Positions 1 to 12,150 of a DNA stretch of 64,000 nucleotides are shown piece after piece. Made by a program: the position numbers and the translations under genes. The notes beneath the pieces are model-generated. The model was not told the origin of the DNA. It saw nothing but the letters and a program-made list of their open reading frames with translations, and made no database searches. Source of the stretch: Homarus americanus (taxonomy: Eukaryota > Arthropoda > Malacostraca > Decapoda > Nephropidae). Numbering within the stretch: position 1 is the stretch's first letter; each line of letters begins with the position of its first letter. Location: the NCBI RefSeq assembly GCF_018991925.1, contig NW_024726235.1:6634869-6698868 (forward strand), read 5' to 3'.

Positions 1-528
1 CATTTCATCTGGAAATGTATACACAGTACAGTATACTGTATATTATAATAAAATAAAAATTACATCATATTCTCGGATTAAATCGTCAATAAAGAATAGT
101 GATTTAGTCGAATCTCAGACGTGACAGTTCACAGCTGTGATGTTGAGCCGTAGTATATAGGAGCGGCCACTGTCGTAATGTACTCGTTAAAAAGTGCTCT
201 CGTGGTTCGTGTTACGTCATTATTGGTAATAACTTTGAGAAATTGTTACTGTTAGTATTAGGATTACAGTATTATTCTGATTATTAAAGTTATTATTCTT
301 TTTATTATAAATTTTAATTAATTTTGCTAAATTAAACAATGAAATTATTTCATTGTTTAATTCTTTATATTTAGGTTGTTGATATATTTATATTTATATT
401 TTTAATTAATTTATTTAAGAAATGTTTTAATTTGTCTGATTTCGTGTTTACGGTATAGATAGGTGAGAGAAGCTGCTTATCTCTAGTGTGCTCACCGTTG
501 AGACAGGGAATGGGCGGTGCTCCGCGCT
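1..528. other. AT-rich unique sequence
   Basis: AT-rich DNA with no open frame of note and no repeat that I recognise. It becomes more GC-rich and CpG-containing after about position 440. Confidence 0.5.
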
Positions 529-610
529 ACCTGGTGAGTCCCCTTGCTGAACCTGGTGACTCCCCTTGGTGAGTCCTTGTTGAGTTCCTGGTGACTCCCC
601 TTGGTGAGTC
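529..610. repeat. Short direct repeat, ~35-bp spacing
   Basis: The segment CCTGGTGACTCCCCTTGG followed by TGAGTC occurs at 552-575 and again at 587-610, a 35-bp spacing. A degenerate copy precedes them near 529. The copies contain repeated GTGAGTC, which looks like a splice donor but is more simply part of the repeat. Confidence 0.6.
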
Positions 611-1130
611 ACTCTCGTTTCACACTCACCAACACCGCCTTTGACCGTACATGAGCAGACACGTTGGAGTGTTTGAAGAATTTGATCGAATAGAGTCTGA
701 GGTGGAACTCGGCCAGGCGTCGCTGGTACAGTCTCCTGGACTCACGTGCTAAGGTCCGCCCGAGTCCGACTGACCTGACCGTCTCACTACCACTGCCTTA
801 GTGCAACTCTGCTTCTGCCTGCATCCTGCCGCCTTTTATCCGTGCATTTCATTGCCAGACGCCGCCAACTCGAGGACACCAGCGTCATTCCTTCGTGTGT
901 AAGTCACTGATTTTCCTTCATTTCACGACCTGCCAAGCTCAGCTGCGCATGTCGGTCACGATTGATGTCCTGTATTTTTTTCGTGGAATACTGCATTGTT
1001 TTTCTTTTTCTTACAGAGGTATTCTTACGTATATCGAGTTATTATCGTTGTGTGTGTTCTAATATTTATGTTTGTTCATGTCTTGTGTTTGTCGGCATTT
1101 TTTATTTCTGCATACTTATTTGTCTATAAT
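611..1130. other. GC-richer segment, possible 5' exon and donor
   Basis: This stretch has more CpG than its surroundings and ends a non-repetitive block with a consensus-like donor, GTAAGT at 899-904. It could be a non-coding first exon with a promoter upstream, but no TATA box or initiator stands out and no coding frame supports it. From about 970 it is T-rich. Low certainty. Confidence 0.2.
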
Positions 1131-1152
1131 GTGTGTGTGTGTGTGTGTGTGT
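1131..1152. repeat. (GT)n microsatellite
   Basis: Uninterrupted GT dinucleotides, about 11 units. Confidence 0.95.
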
Positions 1153-2476
1153 CATGGCGTGTGTGCGGATGCATGGAAGGGGTTGGAGGGAAGCACAGCG
1201 AGAGAAATGAGGATCCATTATTCAACATATCGAAGGAATATGCCGGAATTTCCTTAACCCGACCTCACTTACGTGTCACTTGTACACCATAAGAAGAGCA
1301 CTTTTCTAGATGATATCCATTGCTTTCAGATCTGATATTAATAATGAATTTCTACACAGTAAAAACATGAAATCTGGAATTATTTTTTTTCAAACTGAAT
1401 TGAAAAATATTTCTTAAATAAAGCATCCGAAATACTAAGGGGGGTGGTGACGTCATATGAGGTATCATCGCTGAAGAAACCTAAATAAATAACCTGAAAT
1501 GGTACTTATTGTATCAATCAATTCACCTGGACCTCTGGTCTGGTCACTGTCTGTTTGACAACTTTACACATCTCAAAACTACTACTTTCCAAAAATGTTC
1601 CCTGCATGGTCCTCTCTCACTAATCCGACGTCATCGTTAGCTGTACCATCCAAGATGGCTGACGTTACTAAAAACAAACAGAAAAATTTATATTGGACAT
1701 ACTGTCTCGTCAGAAACTCCTGACTCAATGTACCTGAAAATTTTGTAGTAATGTTCTTTTGATAGTTTCTTTTCAGTGTTATGTCCAACTTACGCGTTAA
1801 GGCTCTGTTGGCCACTTTTTAGTGATTGAGATTACCACATGTGATGTGCGCTCTTTTCAAATTCTGTTTTATGCTCAAGCTGCTATACAAGTTTTAGGTT
1901 TCAGTACGAATGTTTACTTATTTTACACATAACACCTTCACCAAAACAGAAAGGAGCAGAGTTGGCGTTGACCTTTAAAGGGAAGACTTTTCACCAACTA
2001 AGACTGCTTTTTAATTTACTCTAGAGTCTAGAGTATTAAACTTCCAACACGTCCAAAGTGTTGGAGTGTAAGTTGAAGGTTGTATTGTGTGAAGTAAACA
2101 AATGTTCATGTGCTAATGTCTCACAGCCATAGAGGACAACATAAACCCTCCAAGACGACTCACAAGACGGAATTTAGAACGAACAAGTAAAAAATTAGAC
2201 AGCAGCAGTAAACTTCCTTAAATTACCTAGCGGTTTCGTTTACGGTCTACAGGTCGCGCACACCACTTACATACATATACTAGACACACATTCACGCGTG
2301 AGCGCTCGCACACGTACACACGATCATGCGCGCAAAAACATAAAAGGAACACCTACAATATATGACGCGGGTGATGATATTCGTTAGTCACCTCGTGGCG
2401 AGGTATACAAGCTCCTCGCTCACCACCGGCCGTACTGGTTGACGAAGATGCTTTCCTCTGATGACGATTCAGCGGC
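1153..2476. other. Non-coding sequence, nothing recognised
   Basis: Mostly AT-rich single-copy-looking sequence. Small open frames here (for example on the minus strand at 1582-1815) have no recognisable motif or splice context. Confidence 0.5.
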
Positions 2477-2503
2477 AACACACACACACACACACACACA
2501 CAC
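2477..2503. repeat. (CA)n microsatellite
   Basis: About 13 uninterrupted CA units. Confidence 0.95.
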
Positions 2504-3345
2504 CGTCGCAAAAAGTACGTGTCGTTTGTTAATAAAAGACAACGGTGGGGAACGGGGAAGGACGGTACTGTACTTGGCAAGGTATGGCTCCCCTGAGGAA
2601 CTGCTGGGTGGTGAAGGCTCCCGGGTGGGAGAGGGGGTAATTAGTGCGGGGGGGGGGTGTATTGTACTGCTTCCCTCCCCCCTCCCCCCTGAACGTGAAT
2701 AGTGACAGTATGATCGCGGTCATCGTGTCGGGGATGGTGACAAGGATGTTGTTGGTGGAGGAAATTATTTAAAATATTGATGATAATTTGTGTTGATGGT
2801 GTTGTTAGATGGAGTGTCTGTGATATTTGGTGTGTGGATATATTTTCTGGTGCGAAGTTATGTTTAACACTTGAGTATGATGATGTAACCTCCTGAATAC
2901 AAGGAATTAATCCATTAAATACGATGACATGTTACTCAGGAGATTAAATCATCGTACTCAAGTTGATCGCAGAGCATCATCACTTAAGTCCCGGAGAAAC
3001 ATTTTCCGCAAAAGCAAATTTTCGTTGCGTCGGTTGATGGTGTGGCCTGCAAGGGAGGCGGGAGTTATAGTGGGGGTTCATCAGTATGCCTGCGTGCGCT
3101 GTGTTCAATCAAAAGAAAACATTTATTTCTTTATATATTCTCCTCCTCATTCTTCGGGTGTTATCAGGCGGTCTTGCTGTTCCTCCAAAAAATTGTTGTG
3201 TCAGCATCGATATGATCAGGTATGTCTATGTGAGTCGCCGACGCTCGGTATGCACGCGAGACCTCCACCTGCACCCGAGGACGTCTTCCCTGATGAATAT
3301 TCGGGTAGCAGGACCCAGCAAACCTCCCTCCGCCACCCACCCCGC
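2504..3345. other. Non-coding sequence, nothing recognised
   Basis: Includes a poly-G run near 2650 followed by a C-rich stretch, then ordinary sequence. Overlapping short open frames on both strands lack recognisable domains. Confidence 0.45.
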
Positions 3346-3368
3346 CACACACACACACACACACACAC
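3346..3368. repeat. (CA)n microsatellite
   Basis: About 11 uninterrupted CA units directly after a C-rich stretch. Confidence 0.95.
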
Positions 3369-3800
<432 letters not shown>

Positions 3801-4062
3801 CAAATACTGTACAATCATCAGCACTACTACCACCACTACTACTACCACCATCACATACAACTAAACACTACTACCACCAAATACAACCACCTCACACAAC
3901 TACCACCACCACACAACCACCACTACTACCAGCACACGCAACCACCGCATCACACAATTACCACAACCACAACCACCATCACCAAATACAACCACCCCAC
4001 ATAACTACCACCACCACACAACCACCAGTCCACCACTACCACCACCACCACACTCCTCCCGG
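3801..4062. repeat. Degenerate (CCA/CAC)-rich simple repeat
   Basis: Continuation of the ACT tract as interrupted ACC/CAC trinucleotides with units such as AATACAACCACC repeated irregularly. Confidence 0.8.
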
Positions 4063-4207
4063 TCTGCCACGTTCACCAACTTAATTTCCTCTGACAACTC
4101 ATCTATTTTTTGTATTTTTTTTGTCTCCGTGATTAAGGTATGAATAATGTGTGTCTCTGAGGAGGTCCGGGTCATAGTGGGTCCAGTGGCACGTCCCTTA
4201 CCTTACG

Positions 4208-4231
4208 TCTCTCTCTCTCTCTCTCTCTCTC
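4208..4231. repeat. (CT)n microsatellite
   Basis: About 12 CT units. A complementary (GA)n tract lies about 200 bp downstream, so the two could pair as an inverted repeat. Confidence 0.95.
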
Positions 4232-4435
4232 GGTTTAGTCACCAGGTTGCACGGGGTCCACCAAAGTTGTGTTTAAGGGGTCATTTCAGCAAAGGAATCC
4301 CTGAAATGACTCATTGATTTTGGACATTCAGAGACAGCAGTGATACACAGGCATACGCACAGAGAAGTCAAAATCATGTAGTCCATGTTATTTTTATATG
4401 TATATATTGTATAATGAAGAGATAGGTAAATCGTT

Positions 4436-4468
4436 AGAGAGAGAGAGAGAGAGAGAGAGAAAAAAAAA
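4436..4468. repeat. (GA)n plus poly-A tract
   Basis: GA dinucleotides followed by eight A residues. Confidence 0.95.
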
Positions 4469-5089
4469 TGCACATCATGCCACCCACCAACTGTACAGTA
4501 TGTACGCATCCTCCTGGTTGCTAATTGAGGGAGGGATTTTGGCGCGAGAACCTCATGAGTCATGAAGTGTCGTGTACATGGAAATTAGTGAATCTGAAAA
4601 ATACTAAAAAACAAAGTTTACCTAGAAAAAAAATGACGGATTTTCCAGTACACAGTCATATGAATGTGCCTTATCAGGTGAAGGTTATTACATTGCAGGG
4701 TAAATATGAATTGGGAATTTCCTGAAACGGAGTTCAGTGGATCTCGGTAGTTTATTGAAATATTTTTTAATATCACTTCGCAAAGAAAGAAAACTCATAT
4801 TACCCATTGTTGTTTGGGTAATCTTGGCAAAGGACAGCGAGCCCCTAGATTGTACCGATCGAAATCTATAATTCCCAGAAAGCGACGACGCGGGCGGGGA
4901 GGTGGGTGTGAGGGTGACCAAGCACCAGATTGTCAGTGATGGGTATGGTAAGTTCTCATTCTAGATGGTGATGTGAGAACACAACAATGCATTAGTTGGC
5001 TCACGACACACATATGGCACCCTGAGTTGTGGATAATAATAACAGTAATAGCTTATAATAATGACAATACCCAGTAAAAATAATTACAG

Positions 5090-5090
<1 letters not shown>
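4469..5090. other. Non-coding sequence, nothing recognised
   Basis: AT-rich sequence without a convincing coding frame. Confidence 0.5.

Positions 5091-5132
<42 letters not shown>
5091..5132. repeat. (AAT)n microsatellite
   Basis: About 14 perfect TAA/AAT units. Confidence 0.95.
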
Positions 5133-5133
<1 letters not shown>

Positions 5134-5266
5134 TTACAGGTTCTTACGTATGGACAGATATATCTTCCCAACACACCTAAATTTTTGCACATGTTTTAAG
5201 TTCAGGGATACAAAGTTGGCACGGCATTGATTTTTAGGCCCAGAGGCACACTATGTAAATGTCTTC

Positions 5267-5268
<2 letters not shown>

Positions 5269-5313
<45 letters not shown>
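5269..5313. repeat. (CA)n microsatellite
   Basis: About 22 perfect CA units. Confidence 0.97.
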
Positions 5314-5315
<2 letters not shown>

Positions 5316-5747
5316 ACGTCGTATGATATTTTAACCTCCCTAGTATAGCCCCATAAGATCCTGGGCTCCTATTCTAGAAGATTCGTCAGGTTAATTTTTT
5401 TCACTTCGCGTGTCAGTAAAAGTAAAACCTCAGTGCAGCGTTTATGTGCGTTAGGCCAGAGTTTTGGTGTGAGTGTTGAAGTGAATAAGTTGGTGATATT
5501 CTCGCCTCACTACTCACTCGGGGAGGTGGATGGGGGGTGAATTTAATGAGAATTCAGCCCCATATTAGATTTTGATTTGTCTCTTGCTTTTCTCCGTCCA
5601 TGCTTCTGATTGGACACTCTTTCGCTTGTCCGTCATTTCGTTTGTGCTTGCGTGCGTGCGTCCGTCCGTCTATGTATCAACAAACTGGGTGTGTACATTC
5701 GAATGACTACAAGATCTCAGATTGGTTCAATAATTTCAGCGTTTTTT
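5314..5747. other. Spacer before the 36/67-bp array
   Basis: Ordinary sequence with no gene recognised. It contains a short CGTG/TCCG-rich patch near 5650-5670. Confidence 0.5.
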
Positions 5748-7240
5748 CTTGTTACGTTGTGGCGCTGTGTTACGACCCTATTATGAACTTTACTGTGGCG
5801 CGGTGTTACGACCCTATTATGGATTTTACTGTGGCGCGGTGTTACGACCCTATTATGGATTATACTGTGGCGCGGTGTTATCGCCCGTTTGATTGCTGTG
5901 GTGCAATGTTACGGCCCTATTATGGACTTTACTGTGGCGCGGTGTTACGACCCTATTATGGATTTTACTGTGGCGCGGTGTTATCGCCCGTTTGATTGCT
6001 GTGGTGCAATGTTACGGCCCTATTATGGACTTTACTGTGGCGCGGTGTTACGACCCTATTATGGACTTTGTGGCGCGGTGTTACGACCTATTATGGACTT
6101 TACTGTGGCGCGGTGTTACGGCCCGGCCTGTTATGACTTTACGGCCCTATTATGAACTTTACTGTGGCGCTGTGTTACGGCCCTATTATGAACTTTACTG
6201 CGGCGCTGTGTTATCGACCGTTTGATTGCTGTGACGCAATGTTACGGTCCTATTATGGACTTTACTGTGGCGTGTGTTACCGCCCGTTTGATTGCTGTGG
6301 CGCAATGTTACGGTCTATTATGGACTTTACTGTGGCCCGGTATTACCGCCCGTTTGATTGCTGTGGCGCAATGTTACGGTCTATCATGGACTTTACTGTG
6401 GCGCAGTGTTGGCCTATTATGGACTTTACTGTGGCGCGGTGTTGCGGCCTGTTATGGACTTTACTGCGGCGCTGTGTGCACCTATTATGAACTTGTGGCG
6501 CATATTGCGGCCTATTATGAACTTTACTGCGGCGCTGTGTCATCGACCGTTTGATTGCTGTGACGCAATGTTACGGTCCTATTATGGACTTTACTGTGGC
6601 CCGGTATTACCGCCCGTTTGATTGCTGTGACGCAATGTTACGGTCCTATTATGGACTTTACTGTGGCCGGTATTACCGCCCGTTTGATTGCTGTGACGCA
6701 ATGTTACGGTCTATTATGGACTTTACGTGGCGGTTTATTTGATTGCTGTGACGCAATGTTGCGGTCCTATTATGGACTTTATTGTGGCCCGCCCGTTTGA
6801 TTGCTGTGGCGCAATGTTGCGGTCCTTCTGTGGCCCGGTATTACCGCCCGTTTGATTGCTGTGGCGCAATGTTACGGTCCTATTATGGACTTTACTGTGG
6901 CGCGGTGTTACCGCCCGTTTGATTGCTGTGGCGCAATGTTACGGTCCTATTATGGACTTTACTGTGGCCGGTATTACCGCCCGTTTGATTGCTGTGGCGC
7001 AATGTTACGGTCCTATTATGGACTTTACTGTGGCGCGGTATTACCGCCCGTTTGATTGCTGTGGCGCAATGTTACGGTCCTATTATGGACTTTACTGTGG
7101 CGCTGTGTTACTGTTGCTGTGGCGCAATGTTATTGGCGGACTTTACTGTGGCGTTGTGTTACCCGTTTGATTGCTGTGGCGCAATGTTACGGTATTATAA
7201 TTTTACTGTGGCGCGGTATTATGCTTGATTGCTGGGGCTT
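5748..7240. repeat. 36-bp to 67-bp minisatellite with composite unit
   Basis: The left end consists of 36-bp units containing CCTATTATGGACTTTACTG and ending TGGCGCGGTGTTACG; the start TTACGACC recurs at 5771 and 5807. To the right a second block beginning CGCCCGTTTGATTGCTGTGG is interposed, giving a 67-bp composite (TTACCGCCCG at 6841 and 6908). Frames through the 36-bp part read a 12-residue repeat (YDPIMDFTVARC), because 36 is divisible by three. The 67-bp part cycles through all frames. Open frames here are artefacts of the repeat. Confidence 0.93.
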
Positions 7241-7340
7241 TGCTACCTTTAGTTGGTTACGTAGAGATCGGCTCTTAGATTATTCCACTAACATAACTTA
7301 AATCCCAATCTCTAAACTCCTGGTAGTGTTAAGGGTGTTT

Positions 7341-9548
7341 GCATTAGTGGGTGTAGGCAGGGTGTTGTGAGACGCAGGAGACAGGTGTGTTGGGGAGACA
7401 GGTGTAGGCAGGGGTGCTGGGGAGACAGGTGTAGGCAGGGTGTTGTGGAGACAGGTGTAGGCAGGGTGTGTTGTGGAGACAGGTGTAGGCAGGGTGTTGT
7501 GAGACAGGTGGCAGGGTGTTGTGAGACGGTGGGAGACAGGTGTAGGCAGTGGGTGCTGGGAGACAGTGGGCAGGGTTTTATCAGACATGTGTGGGCAGGG
7601 GTGGGACAGGTGTGGGGTGTTGTGGGAGACAGGTGTAGGCAGGGGTGGGCAGGAGACAGGTGTAGGCAGGGTGTTGTGGAGACAGGTGTGGGGCAGAGAC
7701 AGGTGTGTAGGCAGGGGTGCTGTGGAGACAGGTGTAGGCCTACAGAGACAGGTGTAGGGCAGGGGTGTTGTGAGACAGGTGTAGGCAGGGGTGTGTGAGA
7801 CAGGTGTGGGGCAGGGTTTTACTCAGACATGTGTGGGCAGGGTGTCAGGGAGACAGGTGTAGGCAGGGGTGTTGTGAGACAGGTGTAGGTAGGGTGTTAT
7901 GAGACAGGGTGTAGTAGGTGTTGTGTGACAGGTGGGAATTAGAGACAGGTGTAGGCAGGGTGTTGGGGAGACACAGGTGTGGTGGTGCAGGGTGTTAGAG
8001 ACAGGTGTAGGAGGGTGTTGTGACAGACAGGGGTGTGGGCAGGGCCTCAGACATGTGTGGGCAGGGTGTGTTGCTGGGACAGGTGTAGGCAGGGGTGTTG
8101 GGGAGACAGGTGTAGCAGGGTGTTGTGGAGACCCAGGAGACAGGTTCAGGCAGGGTGTTGTGGAGACACTAGGTAGGGTAAGCTGGGGAGACAGGTGTAG
8201 GCTGTGGGGAGACAGTGTAGGGCAGGGGTGTTGTGGGAGACCAGGGGTTAGGTTTGCTAAAACAGATGTGGGCAGGGGTGTGTGTGGGACAGGTGTAGGC
8301 AGGTGGTTGTGAGACAGGTGTAGGCAGGTGGGAAAGGGGTGTGGGAGACAGGTGTAGGGGCAGGGGGAGACAGGGTGTAGGCAGGGGTGTTGTGAGACAC
8401 AGGTGTGTAGGGGTGTTGTGGGAGACAGGCCTTTATCAGACATGGTACAGGAGACAGGTGGGCAGAGACAGGTGTAGGCAGGGTAAAGCCAGGAGACAGG
8501 TGTAGGCAGGGGGAGACAGGTGTGCAGGGCTTTACTAGACATGTGTGGGCAGGGGTGTTGTGAGACAGGTGTAGAATGTGAGACAGGTGGGGCAGGGGTG
8601 TCAGGAGACAGGTGTGTAAGGGGTGTAGAGACAGGTGTAGGCAGGGGTTGGGTGTAGGAACAGCAGGAGACAGGTGCAGGAAGGGAGTAAGGGGGAGACA
8701 GGGGTGGGGCAGGGCTTTATCAGACAGGTGTTAGGTGTCAGAGACAGGTGTGGGGCAGGGTTTTGACAGACAGGTGTGGGGGCAGGGGTTGTGAGACAGG
8801 TGTGGGGTAGGGTGTAAGTGTGAGACAAGTGTAGGGAAGGGTGTTGTGGAGACAGGTGGGGCAGGGTTTTACTCAGGTGCAGGGTGTTGCCAGAGTGTGT
8901 GGGCAGGGTGTAGGCAGGGTGTTGTGAGACAGGGTGTGGGCAGGGGGCTTACCAGACAGGTGTGGGCAGGGTGTTGTGAGACTGGTGTAGGGTAGGGTGT
9001 TGTGAGACAGGTGGCAGGTGTTGTCAAACAGGTGTAGAAGGGCTGTTGTGGTCAGGGGACAGGTGTAGGCAGGTGTTGTGGACAGTGTGGGGCAGGGTAA
9101 GGGTTGTGGGAGACAGGTTGTGAGACAGGTGGGCAGAGTTTTATCAGACAGGTGTAGGGGCAGGGTGTTGTGGGAGACAGGTGACAGGGGTGTGTAGGTG
9201 GGGAAGGGTTTGTGAGACAGGTGTGGGGCAGAGATTTATCTGAGTCAGGTGTGGGCAGGGTAAGGTTGAGACAGGTGTAGGCAGGGTTTTGGCAGACAGG
9301 TGGGCAGGGTGTTGTGAGTCAGGTGGGGCAGGGTGTTGTCAGACAGGTGGTCAGGGACAGGGCTTTTGGGTGTGGGCAGGGTGTTGTGAGACAGGTGGTG
9401 GGCAGGTGTTGTGAGACAAGTGTAGGGAAGGGTGTTGACAGAGGTGTTGTGAGACAAGTGTAGCTGGAAGGATGTTGTGAGACAGGTGTGGGCAGGGTTT
9501 TATCAGGACAGGTGTGGGCAGGTGTGAGCCAGGAGGGTGGGCAGGGGT
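7341..9548. repeat. G-rich minisatellite, ~26-bp unit
   Basis: More than 2 kb of units close to GAGACAGGTGTAGGCAGGG followed by TGTTGTG, with frequent small indels. The plus strand has many GGG and GGGG runs, so quadruplex formation is plausible. The word ACAGGTGTAGG resembles a splice donor (CAG|GTG) repeated many times. Minus-strand frames rich in Pro, Thr and Leu are repeat artefacts. Confidence 0.92.
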
Positions 9549-9637
9549 CCTTCAGACAAGCTGGGATTGGTCACGCTGCCGCTAACGAGGAGTTACTGGT
9601 TCATGACGCGACCTGCCTACTCGTGCGTGGCTGACTG
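9549..9637. other. Short unique spacer between G-rich and C-rich arrays
   Basis: About 90 bp that fit neither neighbouring array. It marks the point where the G-rich strand switches from plus to minus. Confidence 0.6.
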
Positions 9638-10372
9638 CACCACCCCAGCCTACTCCCCACCACCCCAGCCAACCCCAACCACTCCCTGGCCTACTCCCTT
9701 AAACACCCTGGCTTCACCCCCAAAACACCCTGGCCCACCCCACCACCCTTTTGCCTACCCTTACTATCCTGATCTACCCCTACCACCCTGACCTACCCCA
9801 CCAGCCCAGCGCCTATCCCCACCACCCCAGCTCACCCTCACCACCACCAACCCCAACCACCCCTGGCCTACTTAGCCAACCCCAACCACCCCTGGCCTAA
9901 CACCCCTTGCCACTCCTTATTATCCTGATCTACTCCCAACCACCCCCCGGCCTACCCCAAACACACTGACCTTCCCCACCATTCTTGCCTACCCCTACTA
10001 TCCTGACATGCCCCCCCACCACCCCTGGCCCTCAACCTCTTACTATTCCTGCACTTCAGCACCACTCCCCACCACCCTGGCCTACCCCCCACCACCCCCT
10101 GACCACCCCGACCTAGCCCCAACCCCTGACCTTCCCCCACCACCCCTGTCCCACTCCCTACTATTCGGCCTGCCACCACCACCTGGTCTGCCCCCACCAC
10201 CCCAGCCTACCCCCACCACTCCTGACCTGATCCCACCAGCACCCCTGTCCTGCTCCCACTACTCCCACCCTAACCCACTACCACGACCTGACCAAGTAAC
10301 CCGACCCCCCCCTACCCCACCTACCGACCACTACCCTGGCCTGCTCCTTTCGGACCCTCTGCCTACTTACAT
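9638..10372. repeat. C-rich degenerate minisatellite
   Basis: Irregular units around CCACCCTGGCCTACCCCCAC, many ending in CACCACCC. The words CACCCTGGCCTACCCC resemble the reverse complement of the preceding G-rich unit (CACCCTGCCTACACC), so the two arrays may be inverted relatives. Confidence 0.85.
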
Positions 10373-10499
10373 ATAATTATAAAGACAGACAGAAAGGCAG
10401 AAAAAGTGTTATATACTGTTTAGTGAAGGAGGGAGAGGGGGGGCGAGGAGACGGACTGAGCACGAGGGGGGGTGAGACTGACTGAGCATGAGGGGGGGG

Positions 10500-11012
10500 T
10501 GGCAGGTCTCCCCCCACCTCTCTCCATCCATCCACTCATCTCCTTCCTCCCCTCCTCAACAAACCTCCCATTCCCTCCTCTCCAACAAGTTCTCCCCTCT
10601 TCCACCCTAACTTCCCTTTCCTTCTCCTACCCCATCTCCCCTCCACCTTTCCCACCCCTGCCTCCCCCCTTCCTCCTCCGTCTCCTTTTTCCTCCCCCCG
10701 CCTCCTCTTCCTCCCTGCCTCCTCTTCCTCCCCCGCCTCATCTTCCTCCCCCCTGCCTCCACCTTCCCCACCCCTGCCTTTTCTTCCTCCCCCCCGCCTC
10801 CGTCTTCCCACTCCGCCTCCACACCTCCCCACCCAGCCTCCACCTTCTCCCCGCCATCGCCTTCCCCACCCCTGCCTCCGCCTTCTCCCCGTCTCCTTTT
10901 AACCCCTGCCTCCACCTGCCCCCACCCCACCCCCACCCCACTCCGCCTCCACTTTCCTCACCCCACCCCGTCTCCCCTCCTCCATCTCCTCTTCCCTGCA
11001 CCTCACCTCCCC
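10500..11012. repeat. Pyrimidine-rich simple-repeat tract
   Basis: About 500 bp of nearly pure C and T in words such as CCTCCACCTTCCCCACCCC and CCTCTTCCTCCC. Pro-rich and Gly/Arg-rich frames on the two strands follow from the composition. Confidence 0.88.
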
Positions 11013-11147
11013 TCCCCTATGTACTAACGAGCACATCAACACTATTGTAGTCTCCCAGCGCATACTGAAACACTGGCGGAATTAATTTTGTAAAATTATC
11101 ATAAAATTAGATTATAAATGGAAAAATTAACAAAGGAATAAATAGAG

Positions 11148-11148
<1 letters not shown>

Positions 11149-11206
<58 letters not shown>
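11149..11206. repeat. (CA)n microsatellite
   Basis: About 29 perfect CA units. Confidence 0.97.
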
Positions 11207-11208
<2 letters not shown>

Positions 11209-11744
11209 AATATGATTATCTGAACTTTTGTGTTATGATGGTCAGTATGCAATGGCTATCATGTGGTGGGCAAGTAAATATGTTTTTGGAAAATGTGTGT
11301 ATGTATTGAGGATACGTTCATTGTTTGTTTGTGGGCCGAAACATTGATGTTTTTAGTCAATATTTTGAACCTCTAAAATGACCCTTAAACACTGGGAGGA
11401 GAGGGAAGGAGGGGGGGAGGGTGAGAAACACGCGACTCTCACCACAAACACAATAACCCAAGTAAGTTAACAAAGTGTCGGTAAGGATAATAGTGAGAGG
11501 CAGTCATGAAACAAAACTCAGACGATTACGATTACAAGTCAGAGTAGTTGTCCTGTTAGAGTAATTGTGACAATGTGTGGTGAGTGATTCCCCAGATTAA
11601 GCAGGTCCAGTATGTAAGGGGGACATTAGGGATAGAGTAGAGGTCAGTGCCGCAGTGTTAGTGAAGCTGATGGTCACGGACACAAGACGGAGGTGGTCTA
11701 CTAAGTTTTGAGAAGCCTGTGATGTTAGATGCAACGATCCGGTC
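11207..11744. other. Spacer, nothing recognised
   Basis: Ordinary sequence. No coding or repeat signal identified. Confidence 0.5.
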
Positions 11745-12150
11745 AACCTAACCTAACCCATCCAACCCAAACTTAACCTAACCTAACCTACCCAACTCAA
11801 CCTAACTTACCCAACTCAACCTAACCTACCCAGGTCAGCCTAACCTACCCAACCCAACCTAACCTACTCAACCTAACTTACCCAACTCAACCTAACCTAC
11901 CCAGGTCAGCCTAACCTACCCAACTCAACCTAACTTACCTAACCCAACCCAACCCAACCTAACCTAACCTAACCTAACCAACTTAACCTAACCTAACCTA
12001 CCCAAGTACTCAAATTACCTTACTCTATCCTCTCATAGCCTAGCTAATTTAACCAAACCTAACCTAACCTAAACTACTTTACCAAAGCCTATCTAACTTA
12101 CTTAATCTAAGCCAATCTAACCCAGTCTAAACATAACCTAACTTAGTAAA
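11745..12150. repeat. Interstitial CCTAA (TTAGG-like) pentamer repeat
   Basis: Dense CCTAA pentamers mixed with variants CCCAA, CTCAA, CTTAA and CCTAC, grouped as CCTAACCTACCCAACTCAA. CCTAA is the complement of TTAGG, the ancestral arthropod telomere repeat. The variants and the flanking unique DNA on both sides mark it as an old interstitial block rather than a chromosome end. Confidence 0.85.

Noticed and set aside
11745..12150. A true chromosome end
   Set aside because: The pentamers are heavily varied and followed by more than 50 kb of other sequence.
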